The position numbers and the translations under genes are program-made. From Auriscalpium vulgare (taxonomy: Eukaryota > Basidiomycota > Agaricomycetes > Russulales > Auriscalpiaceae), in assembly GCA_019915015.1 (NCBI GenBank), contig JAHBBC010000012.1, forward strand, positions 620,001 through 684,000: 64,000 nucleotides of DNA. The letters run 5' to 3'. This document shows positions 44,994 through 56,983 of the stretch, one piece after another. Within the stretch, counting starts at the first letter, position 1. Every line of letters starts with the position of its first letter. Below the pieces are notes generated by a model. It searched no databases. It saw nothing but the letters and a program-made list of their open reading frames with translations, and was not told the origin of the DNA.

Positions 44994-47670
44994 ATGCCCT
45001 CTCACAAGCGTCGAGCTGAGAGCATCCTTCCAACTCGCGCCCCAAAACAGCCTCGCATCACTTATTCCGGAGTGTCCGGAGACGGCCCTAGTGCAAGCCA
45101 AAGGGAGGGTACGCTCGCGCGCTGGCTCTCGAACGCCGGGAAACTCGCTTTGGATTTTGGTAGAGAAGTGCGGGACGGTGCGTGGTGATTTTCATCGTGA
45201 AGTTTCTGCCGATTGAGTCTTTTCGCGTGGTCAGCCATCTTCAAGGACGTGCAGACGCCTAACCAGCTATCACTGTCTCGCTCGATGCCAAGTCATCCCT
45301 CACCCCCGCGTCCCACGAAATCCCCCTTGAAATCAGCTCTGGTGTCCAAGTCCGAACCTTTGGTTGGTCGCGACACCGACTCTACCGCGCCCGAACATCG
45401 CGGCCCTTCGCGATCTACGTCCCCAAAGAAGCTCGCTCGTGACAACGCCAGGCCGCATAGGGAAGGAACGGTTGTCGTGTTTTCTGAGCCTTGTGCCACT
45501 CCAGACAAGCGTTCAACCCGGCAGGAATCGCCTCGCCGTAGACATCATCCACACCATGAGCCCGTGGCCTCCTCTTCAACGCCGAAAGCAGGGCCGTCAA
45601 AGCCTACGCACCGGGAAACCCCTTCCCGTGGAATTCCATCGCGGTCGCCTCTGCCAGAGGACTTTCGAACGAGGCCATCGGATTCCTCACTTCCTCCGCT
45701 GCCGACGACTCCCAAAAACGGCTTACAGAGGACGAACGTACACGACAGCGCATACTACCGTTCCATGGCTCCTCCTCCATCCCCACACATCCCCACCCTT
45801 CCGACCCCCCGCCCTTCAAAGTCCCTGAGTTACGGTGGTTCGTCAGGTGCACCTTCCCTCAAAGCGTCTGCTAGTGCTTCTTCGTCACGAGAAGCAATTC
45901 CTCTATTGCCGTGGCCATCCCAATCGGAGATCCAGGCAACGCGTGCGCAAGTGGAAAGGCGTCGGAAAGGCTCCTCCGTGCGTACCAAAGCTAAGCCTCA
46001 GCGGGAACATATATTCGCCAAAGTGGTCAGTCGCATGTTCGAGATTCTCGTTGACTCAAGCTCACTGGCTATCTAGCATGAAGCTAGGGTTCGTGACGCC
46101 AGGAAGCAGGATAGAATTGCGATGCAGAAGGCTTTATACGAGGCCAAGAAGGCTAGAGGTGAGTCCCGAAATCCCCGCCATGTTTCATGAAGCTGACGAG
46201 CGTTAAGGCTACTCCTCCGATTTCAGGACGTTCAAGAGTGAGTGCACATGTAGTCGTCGTCGGAATACATTGCTAACCGCGCTCCTCAGGCTATCTGAGC
46301 TATAGGGAGCTGCTGGAGAGTCAAGACACGCTTTCGAGTGAGTGACGCGTTGCCATTATCATTATAGTTGTTCTAAGCGCATATTAGCTTCCCGATCTCT
46401 CACAAACCTGAGGGCAGCTGCTCAGGGTGACGTGCCCGACAACCGCCGACATTCCTACGGTGACGTGCGTCGTTCTATTTTTGCAAGGTATATTGGTGCT
46501 AACACTACTCGGCATAGTCTCCGAGTGACGTTTTCTTCGAGCGTGCTTTGAAGATTGCCCGAGACACACTGAACAGGTTAGTATCCAACACGTTTCTCTT
46601 ACCTTTGTTGACATCTCTGTCTGTAGTCCCAAGCCGCCAAAGCCCTTCGTCCCCACCGCACAACAGCGACTCATCAAGGAGAAGAATGATGAGATTGAGC
46701 GACGGTTACACGGCCCCAAACCTCTGCCCGAAGCACTTCCGCCTGCGGACGACGCAGAGGTGGATGACCTGCTAGCCAAGCGTGGCGTCATTTCGCGCGT
46801 TGCACGCGAGCAAGTCACGGACCGTGACGTTTCTCGATTGAAGCCATGCCAGTGGCTGAACGACGAGATCATCAACTTCTACGGCCAGATGATCTTATCG
46901 CGGTCGGAGGAATGCGCGTCGAAGAAAGGGTCCGATGGAGTGAATGGTGTGAATGGTGTGAATGGGATCAAGAGCGGGCTCAAGAAGCGCGGACCGAAGA
47001 GTACGGTGCTGGATGTTCATTATTTCAGCACCTTCTTTTGGCCGAAGCTGCTGGGTGATGGGTACGAGAAAGGCCGGTTGGCGAAGTGGACGAAGAAGGT
47101 GCGCCGTAAAGAATGACCTCCTTGCCTGTCGTGTGCTGACTCCGCCTCCCTTCGTCTAAAGTTCGACATATTCACCAAGGATGTTATCCTAATACCCGCG
47201 AACCACAACAATGCTCACTGGACCGCGGCGGCCATCAACTTCCGCCGCAAGAGATTTGAGTCCTACGATAGTATGGGCATGGCTCGTTCAGTGGTATTTA
47301 AGGTATTGTGTTCCGCTTGCTATATGTAGTCGTGGTTGTTGACTCTATGCGTCAGGCTTTACGGCAATATGTCGACCTCGAACATCGTAATAAGAAGAAG
47401 AAACCGTTCGACTTCACAGGGTGGATAGACTATGCACCCGATGTGCGTTTCTCCAAGGATTCTCTTGTCACGCTCACTACTCACGCGGTTCACCTCTAGG
47501 ATACCCCCCAACAAGAAAACGGGTTCGACTGTGGCGTGTTCACCTGCCAGTTCCTCGAGTCGACGTCGCGCGGCCAGGAGGTGTTCAACTTCTCCCAACA
47601 CAACATGACATACTTGCGACGGAGAATGATCTGGGAGATCGGCCACGGCCGCCTTCGCAGTGACTCATAG
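44994..47670 (+). CDS. ULP1: SUMO-specific cysteine protease Ulp1
   Basis: Processes SUMO precursor and removes SUMO from conjugates, usually at nuclear pores. Eleven exons (44994-45177, 45235-46025, 46077-46158, 46208-46237, 46290-46337, 46388-46464, 46518-46576, 46627-47098, 47162-47302, 47356-47442, 47500-47670) join in frame to 713 residues. Residues 1 to about 480 are basic, Pro/Ser-rich and disordered, with a charged coiled-coil piece (RVRDARKQDRIAMQKALYEA). The C48 peptidase domain holds CQWLNDEIINFYGQMI, the catalytic His in NNAHWTAAAINF, Asp in RFESYDSMG, and Gln and Cys in PQQENGFDCGVFTCQFLE: a complete triad. A short tandem (NGVNGVNGVNG) interrupts the domain after exon 8 begins. 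Divergent from Arp10 with 305 bp between starts. Confidence 0.95.
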
Positions 47671-47877
47671 CAGTGAATGTTTGGCGGGGACAGCGGACTG
47701 ACTGTAGATTGCTCTTATTGTAACTTCGATTATCCTTGGCGACATAACCTACGGTCTCTTGCATAATAATCACACTTGGGGCGGAGGAGATGAAGCATAG
47801 ACTCTTGATGATTGAATTGCAAGCAGAGAGATGAAGAGAGCGAAAAGCAGCAGGGTAGATACACGTCAGAGTGTGAA

Positions 47878-48490
47878 TCATCGCCGAAACCACCATACCA
47901 CGAGGAAGAACCAGAAGACCACGAACAGGAAGACAATGTACCAAAGCCACCGACACCCTTGTCGCGCAGCCATGTTGTTCATTCGTCTGAATGTCCCGCC
48001 CAGGATCCCCGACGTCTCCGCAAACGCGTCGTTCTGCTCGCAACACACAGCGCTCAGCAATGCACGTCTGCCTAGACACCGCACGGGACGCACCATATGT
48101 GTCAACTGGATCGCCGACTCGCGCACCTCGTTCCCGATGCCGACGCTGAGCTAGCAGGGCGCGCGCGCGCACTCAGAACACACCGCAGCGCGCAGAGGCG
48201 AGAGACTCACGCACATCCTTCAGCATCCTCACTTTTGAGCTGAGGCCCTCGAGCGCCTCGTCGTTCTGCCCCTCCAGATCGTCGGCGTAGCGGTGCCCGC
48301 TCGGCGCATAGTGCTGTTCTGGCGGGTATGGTGAGGAGCGGCCGGACTGTGGAGGGGTGAATGCTGGGGGAAGACCGAGCGCTGTGCGGTCCCGTAGGGA
48401 GTTTTGTGATGAAGGGCGGTATCTGGGCACGCTGGTTAGTTGGACTGCGCGTTCGCAGAGGGCACGGAGGATGGCCGACCTTTGTGCCAT
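47878..48490 (-). CDS. BET1: v-SNARE Bet1
   Basis: ER-Golgi transport SNARE. Exons 48215-48490, 48094-48150 and 47878-48033 join in frame to 162 residues. The SNARE motif runs from about residue 78 (NDEALEGLSSKVRMLKD, VGIGNEVRESAIQLTHM, NDAFAETSGILGGTFRRM), with a Gln-class zero layer region, followed by NNMAARQGCRWLWYIVFLF and a Trp-rich C-terminal anchor ending VVWWFRR. The N-terminal about 75 residues are a polar linker. Strongly conserved and intact; convergent with ULP1, with about 207 bp between the stop codons. Confidence 0.94.
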
Positions 48491-48716
48491 GGTGGTTGGT
48501 GTCGAGCGTTGCAGTGGGTTCGTGGAAGGCACCTCCTCGGTCGCGTGACACGTGGCCCAGCTCACGGCAGTTCGGACGGGATACCGACTATTCACATATA
48601 TATTCAGGACCATGATATGCCAGAGAAAAAGGATAAATTATGTACTAGTGAATGGGGTATTTGAGATAAAGAAAAAGAAAAAACTACACAAAACACAGGA
48701 CTACGTTGACCGCCGT

Positions 48717-49491
48717 TCAGAATTTCTCCAGTGCTGGCAACAGGCCATTCCTTCGTAAAAATTCCACATCCTGGAGTTTCTTCCTGAGCCTTTCCTCCTG
48801 TTCAGCACTAAGCAACCTCTTCACCTCCTCATCCCACTGTTGGGGTGTCTTCTTCGGCGGGGGCGGGGGCGGCTGCGCCCATTTTGGCTCGCCATACGGT
48901 GGGATCGCCGCGAGGATGACCTCGATTTTTTTGTCGCCGCATGCCCAGTCGGGCGGCGCGATGGCGGGGTCCCGGGGAAAGTCGTGGGACGTGAGCGGCC
49001 ACGGGCGGTGCGCGCTCATGCCGACGCTCGCGATGAGCTTGGCGCTCGCAGCAGCGCGCTCGGCGCGCACTGAGGGCGTCGAGGGCGTGGCGGGGAAGTA
49101 TGGCAGGGAGCGGAACTTGGCGGGGACGGCCTCTCGGAGGTCGGTGCCAACGTTCGGCTCCGCCAAAGGGTTCCAGCAGAGAACTTCTGCGATGGTTGCG
49201 CTGAGGGCACGGTGAGCCTCGCCGCGCTCTCGAAGTGAATAGGAGGACGTACTTTATGTTTTGCTCGAGGCAACGGAGGGACTCCATGCTATGGGTGAGG
49301 TAGTGCTTGACGTTGCAGTCGTGTGTCAGGAAGCCCCGCTGTTGCGCGAGGATGGCTTCGTTCGCGTCGACCTGTTGGTGGAGGTCGCTGAGGGTAGACG
49401 CAAATTGGGCCATTGCTTCTTCGAAGAAGCGTAAGCCTTCTGCAAGGATGGGGTTGATGGTTCCGGGAAGGCTGGCGAGGATCGATGACAT
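48717..49491 (-). CDS. Unknown conserved-looking protein, coiled-coil N-terminus
   Basis: Exon 1 begins at 49491 (MSSILASLPGTINPI) and runs to about 49258, with an amphipathic helix (FFEEAMAQFASTLSDLHQQVDANEAILAQ). Exon 2 is about 48717-49186 and encodes LCWNPLAEPNVGTDLREAVP, FRSLPYFPATPSTP, WPLTSHDFPRDPAI, a Pro run (PPPPPPKKTPQQWDEEVK) and a Leu/Lys/Glu-rich helix ending LLPALEKF. The exact splice phase is unresolved (donor GTACGT at 49257 or GTTGCC at about 49274). About 220-225 residues. No family recognised. The long clean frame and Pro-helix ending suggest a real gene. Confidence 0.65.
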
Positions 49492-50558
49492 GGTAGTAGT
49501 CGATGGAGGCAAACGGGTAGTGGGTGTGGTGATACGGCGAGCTCGAGCTAAGAGAGACGGACGCTTGTCGTGGGGCAAACAGACAAAGATGCCTTCTCTT
49601 AAATTGTCCCAAGGAGACGCTTTGCCCAAGCTGTTGCCGCCACCTTGTGCCTGCAAAGCTGGTCTATGCGCCGACCAGGGACGGGCGCTTTGTCCTTCCT
49701 CTGCTTGAATGCTTCACCACGGTCGCGAGGGAGATTAACATGATGGGCCGCCATCAGCACACAGCCAGAGCTTCCACACGAGATTACATCGTCAAGAGCA
49801 GACAAACGGTGCAAGATGAGTGTAGGAGACAAGTCACGTATGTACGGAGGACTCGGCGCCCGGCTAAGTAGGCCGGCCGGCGACGAGAACTGTCCGAGTG
49901 CAAGTCGCATCCTGCCATAATGACACTGCCCAGTCTTCGTGCTACTAGCCCTCTAGAACTTAGCCATCGCCGCCGCAGAGAACGTCCAGCAAGCTGGCCC
50001 CGCTCTCGCACTCGTCCACGATTGCACACATCCCATCGTCAAACCGCAGACGCTACTACCCATTGTTCTAGTCCTTGCCGGTACCGACAGAAGACAGTCG
50101 TTATACCACCACCATTGTACCATGGTTCACAACAGAGGGTCATCGAGCCTCTCAACTTCGCCACACCGCCCCCGCCGAGAGAGCATCGCTACTTCTTCCG
50201 CGAGCCTTCGTCTTTGAACCGGGGCCGGAAGTAGGCTGCCCGCTATCCTCCGCAATCTCACCTCTATGCCCTGCACAGTGCTGAGCGGGTGTGCGGTCTG
50301 CGTGTGTCGTAGAGTTGTGTTTGATGACCTCTGTAGCGGGAGCCATCACTTTCGTCTTCTGGTCCGGGGGTTCTATCGCGAACTGAGACTCGACAGCGGT
50401 GATACCGGTGATATAGAACATTGCAGGACAAGGCGATTGATACATACATAGACAAGCGTGCGTTGCGAGTGGGATAGAGTGCGCAGATAAAGTAAGGGAA
50501 GCCAGCAGAAACCAATGAACCCAACGGTATATGCCGCAAAGGAAGGATGAGACGGGAA
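49492..50558. other. Intergenic, no gene supported
   Basis: A 136-codon frame at 50152-50562 (minus) is hydrophobic only at its start and shows no conserved pattern; treated as chance. Confidence 0.4.
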
Positions 50559-51237
50559 TCATGCATCGTCCGTCATGATGGAGAAGAACTCCTGCTCGTT
50601 GATCTCGCCGTCTTGGTCGAGGTCAAACTCGTCGATCATAGCTTGTCTATAGGAAATACATAGTTAGCCTCATGGACGTTGTTGGCCAGAAAAGACAGCG
50701 CGACACATCGAGTAGGGAAGGGAAGGCAAGACACTTACAACTCATCGTCGGTGACATGGTCGCCAATCTCCTTTACGACGCGCCGAAGGTTGCGCAGTGT
50801 GATCTTGCCGGTGTTGTCGTCGTCGAATAGCTGGAACGCGCGCCGTATCTCGTCCATCGGGTCGCGCGCAAGGATTCTATCGCTCACTACACCCGCGACA
50901 CAAAACGCGTCAGCAAACTGACGATAAAGACCACGCATGCCACACATGGAGTGGAAAAAGAGACAAGACACGCACTGATCTTGGCAAAGTCCTCAAACTC
51001 CATCAGCCCGTGGCCCGTTTTGTCGTGGTCGCGCAAGATCTTGAGCACTTCCGCTTTCTTGAGGTCAAACCCGAGCGCGCGCATGGCGACCTTCAGCTCG
51101 TGGTAGTCCACACAGCCGTCCTTGTCCGTGTCGAAGAGCTCGAACGCCTCCTTGATCTCCTGCTTTTGCTCGTCGGACAGCTCGGGACGTGCGTGAGTGC
51201 GGCGCTTCGCCTTGGACGCTGCTGATGAGGTGTACAT
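50559..51237 (-). CDS. CDC31: Centrin (Cdc31)
   Basis: EF-hand protein of the spindle pole body, also a partner in mRNA export and nucleotide excision repair complexes. Exons 50976-51237, 50739-50886 and 50559-50646 join in frame to 165 residues. Four EF-hand loops are visible: [36 protein letters not shown] and [12 protein letters not shown]. Loops 1, 3 and 4 keep good calcium ligands; loop 2 is weaker (Gly and Leu at ligand-adjacent positions). The phrase [20 protein letters not shown] and the ending [10 protein letters not shown] are diagnostic of centrin rather than calmodulin. Intact. Confidence 0.95.
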
Positions 51238-51580
51238 AATGCTGATGATGGAGAGAGCGTATGGGCCAGGAAAGCGGGCAAGTAGAGCACGTAGATGGGC
51301 GTGGATGAGAGGTTGGGTTGGCGGTGTTGACATGTATTGACGCGACGCGTTGGTGGCGAGGTTCCCACGCCTACTAGTACTGTACCACCGTGATCGTCTG
51401 ACTCTGAGTACTCTTGAGTCTGAGGCCTTTCTCATCGGACTCCTTTCCCGCTTTGCATCTCCCATAGTAATACTCCAGACTATCACAGCAGAACTCCAGC
51501 GTAGTCGACGCCTCCGCAGCCCATGTCATCAGTCGGCAACCTTCCCTGCGCAGACGACAACGTCACAACTTTCATCCCAA

Positions 51581-52814
51581 ACAATCGTCAGTACCGACAG
51601 ACTTGTCTACATACTCGATGACCTCACAGGTCACCCTGTATAAACAGCCATCGTCTCCGGCTCTTCTGAGCTAGCCGACATCCAATGCTATCCTTTTGCC
51701 AACTGCCTCTGGACCGCCCTCTCTGACAGTCCTGAGCTTGCGCGCATTGTCCGCACTCTCGACATCGGTGACTCTGATACCGTACCGCGGGAACTGATCA
51801 CGGCTCAGCTGGCTACTTGCATGCATTGTGGCGACCCTGAGTTCTGCATGGACACGGACGAGCTTCAGCGCCTCACCAGTCACTTAATGGTCGCCGCCAT
51901 GAAGAACATGAGCAACCTCTCCACATTCAAATGGAACGCAGATCCCCCCGAGTACCCAGGTTGTCCTCAGCCGTGGCCTGTTTTGGCAGCATCTTGCAAA
52001 AAATTGCGTCATGTGGAGGTCTTTGATCACTCGGGCGATATCTGGGGCTCTGAGGTGAGTCTTGTCGCCTGAAACATCATGGACGAGGTCGTAGGCTGAC
52101 CTCTACATTTTTCAGCTCTTTGACCTATCAGATTTGACGTACTTTCGATACGTCACCTCGTATATGCATCCCAGGACTGCGCCGGACATGACACGCCTCG
52201 GGACGATGCTGACGAAACGGTGTCGAGAGCTCCAGGCATGTACTCAACCTTTTATTTCCCTCCAGCATGTGCTCATCAGAATCATGCGTTAGACGTTGTA
52301 TCTCGATTTTGGGGCGATCCATGAAAACTCCTATCCGCCGGCAGACATCGGGCAAACCCTGCTGCGCGATACTATCTGGCCTCACCTCGAGTCCTTGACG
52401 CTGCACGGCACTATGTGCGCGCCGGCGGACATTGTCACGTTCCTGAAGGAACACAAAGGTCTTCGACATCTGGATATTGATAGAACGGTGGGATGCGGAC
52501 CACTTTGGAAGAAGGACATCGACGATCCATCGTATTTCTTGCAGGCTTTGGAGAAACGCCTGGTCTGCCCACCGGGCATCCTTCCGAACCTCAAGACACT
52601 GGCATGTTTCCCTGGCCAAGCCGTAGACATCTTGGAAGCGGTGTTTGCAGGGCCCGGGGCCGTTAAGAGTGTCGAGCTCTTCCTGAAGGACAAGGGCAAA
52701 GAGGACGACAATCCTCGCTCGGGGGAGTTCCGTGAATTCGCCGTTCGACATACCACGACGAAGGAATTGACCGTAGTCCGCCAGGAGGTTAGTTGGGCAA
52801 CTTGGGAGTGGTAA
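51581..52814 (+). pseudogene. LRR-like family member 3, 5' truncated
   Basis: Homology to the other copies begins at AACAATCGTCAGTACCG (51581); the promoter block found upstream of the others is missing. The ATG at 51617 is out of frame by 2 bp with the body (shift near 51640). From IQCYPFANCLWTALS on, exon 1 (to 52054), exon 2 (52116-52235) and exon 3 (52293-52814) are open and conserved (LTYFRYVTSY, LESLTLHGTMCAPAD, LPNLKTLACFPGQAV). An internal ATG at 51821 could start a shorter protein. Probably a pseudogene because promoter and start are lost. Confidence 0.6.
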
Positions 52815-53073
52815 AACCAGTTATGTAACTTCACCGCTGTGCCAGTAGCCTATGCGAGTACCGTAGAAATAAATTTCTGATATGATTGTACGCAAGGTAT
52901 TCCATCATGGGAGTGAATAACTCGAGAGCATAGAGATGTCCTCTTGCGTCACTACAGTATATCTCTGGGATTTCATGCGCGGTACTACTTACATGTCGTC
53001 TGATTTGCTCATGGCGGGTGATGTGAACGGCTGTCGGAGTTGGAAACGAACGACTTCAACGCTCTTCCGAAAT

Positions 53074-53140
53074 CACTCTGCATCATCTCCCATGTACGTT
53101 GTTGCAAGCGATCGGGCCTCGTTCTGTTATATAAAGGCCT
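53074..53140 (+). promoter_or_regulatory. Conserved family promoter block with TATA box (member 4)
   Basis: The block CACTCTGCATCATCTCCCAT, then CGTTGTTGCAAGCGATCGGG, then TTCTGTTATATAAAGGCCTC recurs upstream of members 1, 2 and 6 with few changes, ending in the TATA box. Member 5 retains only the TATA part; member 3 lacks it. Confidence 0.8.
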
Positions 53141-53251
53141 CTGAAAATGTGAGGCTGCTGAATTCCAAATCATCACAAACATGCTCATACAACCTTCCCC
53201 AACAATCGTCAGTACCGGAAGTCAGACGCCGCTACTTCCAGTTCCTACTCA

Positions 53252-54448
53252 ATGACAGGCCGTACCCCTTCAACGACCACCGTCCCCCGCTTTCCCGAGC
53301 TATTGGACATCCAATGCTTTCCATTTACCGACTGCCTCTGGACCGCCCTCTCTACCAATCCTGAGCTTGCGCGCACTGTCCGCACTCTCGACATCGGCGA
53401 CTCTGATAGCGTACCGCCAGAACTGATCACAAAGCTGGCTACTTGCCCACATTGTTTTGACCAGGGCTTGGACGCTCGCGAGGATGAGCTCCGCACTAGT
53501 CGCTTATTCGTCGCCGCCCTGAAGCACATGAGCAACCTGACCGCTTTCAGATGGGATGCAGATTCCACCGAGTTCCCAGGTAGTCCTCAGCCGTGGCCGG
53601 TTTTGGCAGCATATTGCAAAAAATTGCGCCATGTCGACGTCTATGATGGCTTGGGCAACATCTGGGGCACCGAGGTGAGTCCTGTCGCCTGAAACATCAT
53701 GGACGAGGTCGTGGACTGACCACTACAATTTTCAGCTCTTTGACCTATCAAACTTGACGTACTTCCGATACGTCACCTCGTACGGGTATCCGATGGCTGC
53801 GCCGGACATGACACGCCTCGGGACGATGCTGACGGCACGGTGTCCACAGCTCCAGGCATGTACTTAAACCGTTTTATTTCCATCCGGCATGTGCTCAATG
53901 GAATTGTGCGTTAGACGTTGTATCTCAATTTTGGGTCGATCCATGAAGAGCTTTGTCCGCCGGCAGACATCGGGACAAGCGTGCTGAGCGGTCGCTGGCT
54001 TCACCTTGAGTCCTTGACGTTGCGCGGCACGATGTGCGCACCGGCGGCCGTTGTCACATTCCTGAAGGAACACTCAGGCCTTCAACGTCTGGATATTGAC
54101 GGAACGGTGGGATGCGAACCGCTTTGGCGGAGGGACATCGTCTTCAACCCCGACTTCGTTGTCAGCGACTCGGACGTGGACCGTCCGGCGTATCACTTGG
54201 AGGCTTTGGAGAAACGTCTGGATTGCCCATCGGGCATCCTTCCTAACCTAAAGACACTGGCGTGTTTCCCCGGCCAAGCCGTAGACATCTTGAAAGCGGT
54301 GTTTGCCAGGCCCAGGGCCGTTGGAAGTGTCGAGCTGTTCCTGAAGGACGCGGGCAAAGGGGATCGCGCGGAGGCTTTCCTGGGTTTCGCCGCTTCTCAT
54401 CAGCATGAGTTGACCGTAGTCCGCCCGGAAGACACTTGGAAGTTCTAG
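53252..54448 (+). CDS. LRR-like family member 4 (intact)
   Basis: Reference member of the family. Exons 53252-53674, 53736-53855 and 53915-54448 join in frame to 358 residues. Leucine-rich, RNI-like segments run through it: ELARTVRTLDIGDSD, AALKHMSNLTAFRW, KKLRHVDVYD, LFDLSNLTYFRYVTSY, MTRLGTMLTARCPQLQ, LYLNFGS, LESLTLRGTMC, SGLQRLDIDGTVG, LPNLKTLACFPGQAVDI. No F-box is visible at the N-terminus, unlike typical fungal F-box/LRR genes, so the function is open (substrate adaptor lacking an F-box, or a decoy). Intron 1 is GT..AG; intron 2 starts with GC (CAG|GCATGT..TTAG), as in all six copies. Promoter block and TATA box present. Confidence 0.75.
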
Positions 54449-54544
54449 TGGTTGAATTCTGAGAACCAGTTATGTAGCTTCACTGTGCCAGTACATAGCC
54501 TATGCGATCTCTGTAGAATTAAATTTCAGATATGACTGCATCGT

Positions 54545-54676
54545 GAAGGGAGCCCGCGGCGTTGTTGTCGAGTGCTGGCTCGACGCGGCTCTGTGGCAGC
54601 GGTAGCTCTCCCCGAGCGGGCCACCCTCCTCCAAGTTGAACAGTGTGATGTCCGACCCCGCAAACAGGAGCGCGAT
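54545..54676. repeat. Copied fragment matching 56984-57120
   Basis: GCGGCGTTGTTGTCGAGTGC, GGCTCGACGCGGCTCTGTGG and CAGTGTGATG..CGACCCC are shared, on the same strand. It abuts the ULP1 fragment to form a chimeric insertion just after member 4's 3' flank. Confidence 0.85.
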
Positions 54677-55041
54677 GATAAGATCATCTGGCCGTAGAAG
54701 TTGATGATCTTGTCGTTCAGCCACTGGCATGGCTTCAATCGAGAAACGTCACGGTCCGTGACTTGCTCGCGTGGAACGCGCGAGATGACGCCACGCTTGG
54801 CTAGCAGGTCATTCACCTCTGCGTCGTCTGCATACGGAAGGGCCTCGGGCAGCGGTTAGGGGCCGGTGGCTGTGGTGCGGTGGGGACAAAGGGCTTTGGC
54901 GGCTTAGGACTACAGTCGGAGAGGTCAACCAAGGTAAGAGAAACGTGTTGTTGGATACTAACCTGTTCAGTGTGTCTCGGGCAATATTCAAAGCACGCTC
55001 GAAGAGAACGTCACTCGGACCCCATGCCGAGTAGTGTTAGC
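54677..55041 (-). pseudogene. ULP1 gene fragment (partial duplicate of 46497-46899)
   Basis: Reverse-orientation copy of ULP1 genomic sequence from the end of intron 6 through exon 7, intron 7 and part of exon 8. It keeps the exon 7 codons for IARDTLN, the intron 7 sequence, and LLAKRGVISRVxREQVTDRD and PCQWLNDxIINFYGQMI. Introns are retained, so this is a DNA-level copy, not a retrocopy. An internal deletion removes the region of QQRLIKEKNDEIERR. It lacks the catalytic residues and cannot be functional. Confidence 0.9.
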
Positions 55042-55244
55042 ATCATCTCACGGATGAGGCCTACGGCAAACGAACGTGGCGCACTTTAAAACGACGCCAT
55101 TATCGTGAGGTAGCCAGCGATGTGCATGCAGAACTCGACATGAACGTAACTTGATAGCTCGTCGTATGAAGAATAACTGTTATATATAAGGCCTCTGAAA
55201 AGGTGAGGCTACTGCATCCCAAACCAACCCAAACCATCACCACC

Positions 55245-56529
55245 ATGCCCATCCTCCCGTCCCCAACAATCGTCAGTACCGGAAGTCGGGTAGGCTACTC
55301 TTCCAGTTCCTACTCGATGACCGGCCGTACAGCCCGTACTCCTTCAACGACCACCGTCCCCCGCTTTCCCGAGCTATTGGACATCCAATGCTTTCCATCT
55401 ACCGACTGCCTCTGGACCGCCCTCTCTACCGATCCTGAGCTTGCGCGCACTGTCCGCACTCTCGACATCGGCGACTCTGATACCGGGGTACCGCCGGAAC
55501 TGATCCCGAAGCTGGCTGATTGCGCACATTGCAATGGCTGGACCAACTCTTGGACAGCGCACGACTGTGAGCTCCGCACTAGTCACGTATTCGGCGGCGC
55601 CCTGGAGAAGATGATCAACCTCTCCATGTTCAAATGGAATGCAACTCCCTTTGAGTGGGCAGACTGTCCTCAGCCGTGGCCGGTTCTGGCAGCATATTGC
55701 CAAAACTTGCGCCATGTGGAGGTCAATGATTACACGGGCCGCATCTGGGGCACTGAGGTGAGTCTTGTCGCTCGAATCATTGTGGACGAGGTCATGGACT
55801 GACCACTACATATGTCAGCTCTTCAACCTGTCAGGCTTGACGTACTTCCGATACGTCACCTCCTATCAGCATCCCGACACTGCGCCGGGCATGACACGCC
55901 TCGAAACGATGCTGAGGAATCGGTGTCCACAGCTCCAGGCATGTACTCAACCTTTTAGTTCCCTCCGGCATGTGCTCATTGAAATCGTGCGTTAGACGTT
56001 GTATCTCGATTTTGGGGCGATCCATCTAGACGGATGTCCCCCGGCAGACATCGGGCAGAGCGTGCTGCGCGGTTACTGGCCCGACCTTGAGTCATTGACG
56101 CTGCACGGCACGATGTGCGCACCGAAGGACATTGTCACGTTCTTGGGCGCGCACGAACGGCTGCAACATCTGGATATTGACAGAACGGTGGGATGCGGAC
56201 CGCTTTGGCAGGCGAACATCGCCTTCCCCGACTTGGATGGCGACTGGGACAGCCGTCCGTTTTTCTCGGAGGCTTTGGGGAAACGTCTGGAGTGCCCATC
56301 GGGCATCCTTCCTAACCTAAAGACACTTGCGTGTTTCCCCGGTCAAGCCGTTGACATTTTGAAAGCGATGTTCGCCGGGTCCAGGGCCGCCGAGAGTGTC
56401 GAGCTGTTCCTGAAGGGCGAGGGCGAAGAGGACGACAATCCTCGCTTGGAGGAATTCTGGAGTTTCGCCGCTTCTCATAAGCGCGAGCTGACCGTAGTCA
56501 TCCAGGAAGACAGTACTTGGGAGTGGTAG
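55245..56529 (+). CDS. LRR-like family member 5 (intact)
   Basis: Exons 55245-55757, 55819-55938 and 55996-56529 join in frame to 388 residues. It is 30 residues longer than member 4 at the N-terminus (MPILPSPTIVSTG and GYSSSSYS) because the upstream ATG is in frame here. The body has the same leucine-rich pattern (VRTLDIGDSDTGVP, ALEKMINLSMFKW, QNLRHVEVNDY, LTYFRYVTSYQH, LESLTLHGTMC, LPNLKTLACFPGQAVDIL). Intron 2 has the family GC donor. Only the TATA part of the common promoter remains (TTATATATAAGGCCTC at 55179-55194), since the chimeric ULP1 insertion ends about 140 bp upstream, so its regulation may differ from the other members. Confidence 0.72.
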
Positions 56530-56983
56530 AATTCTGAGAACCAGTTATGCAACTTCACTGTGCCAGTAGCCTATGCGATCTCCGTAGAGATGAATTTCTG
56601 ATATGACTGCATTCATTCCATCATGCGGCTAGTGAATTATGTGAGAGAACAATATATTTCTGGCCTCAATATGTATATCTGCGGCATTCCATGCGCGGTA
56701 CTACATGTCGCTTCTCATTTGCTCATAGTGCCATATGTACCAACCAAGAAACAGCGTGCGTCAATCGCAACGACTCGACACATCGTCTGGGTAGCACATT
56801 GGTTTGTCTGCCCTGCGCACTATGCGCGGCAGTGCTTATTTGAAGCACAATCTGATAGCCTACTATGCCATTTTCAATACAGTGTCAGCGGTACACTATT
56901 TGACGGACCAGATGCATGAGTACACTCGCACCACCCCGCGCGCCCCCGTTTCCGGTCTGATATACGACGCGGTGACGCGTGAA

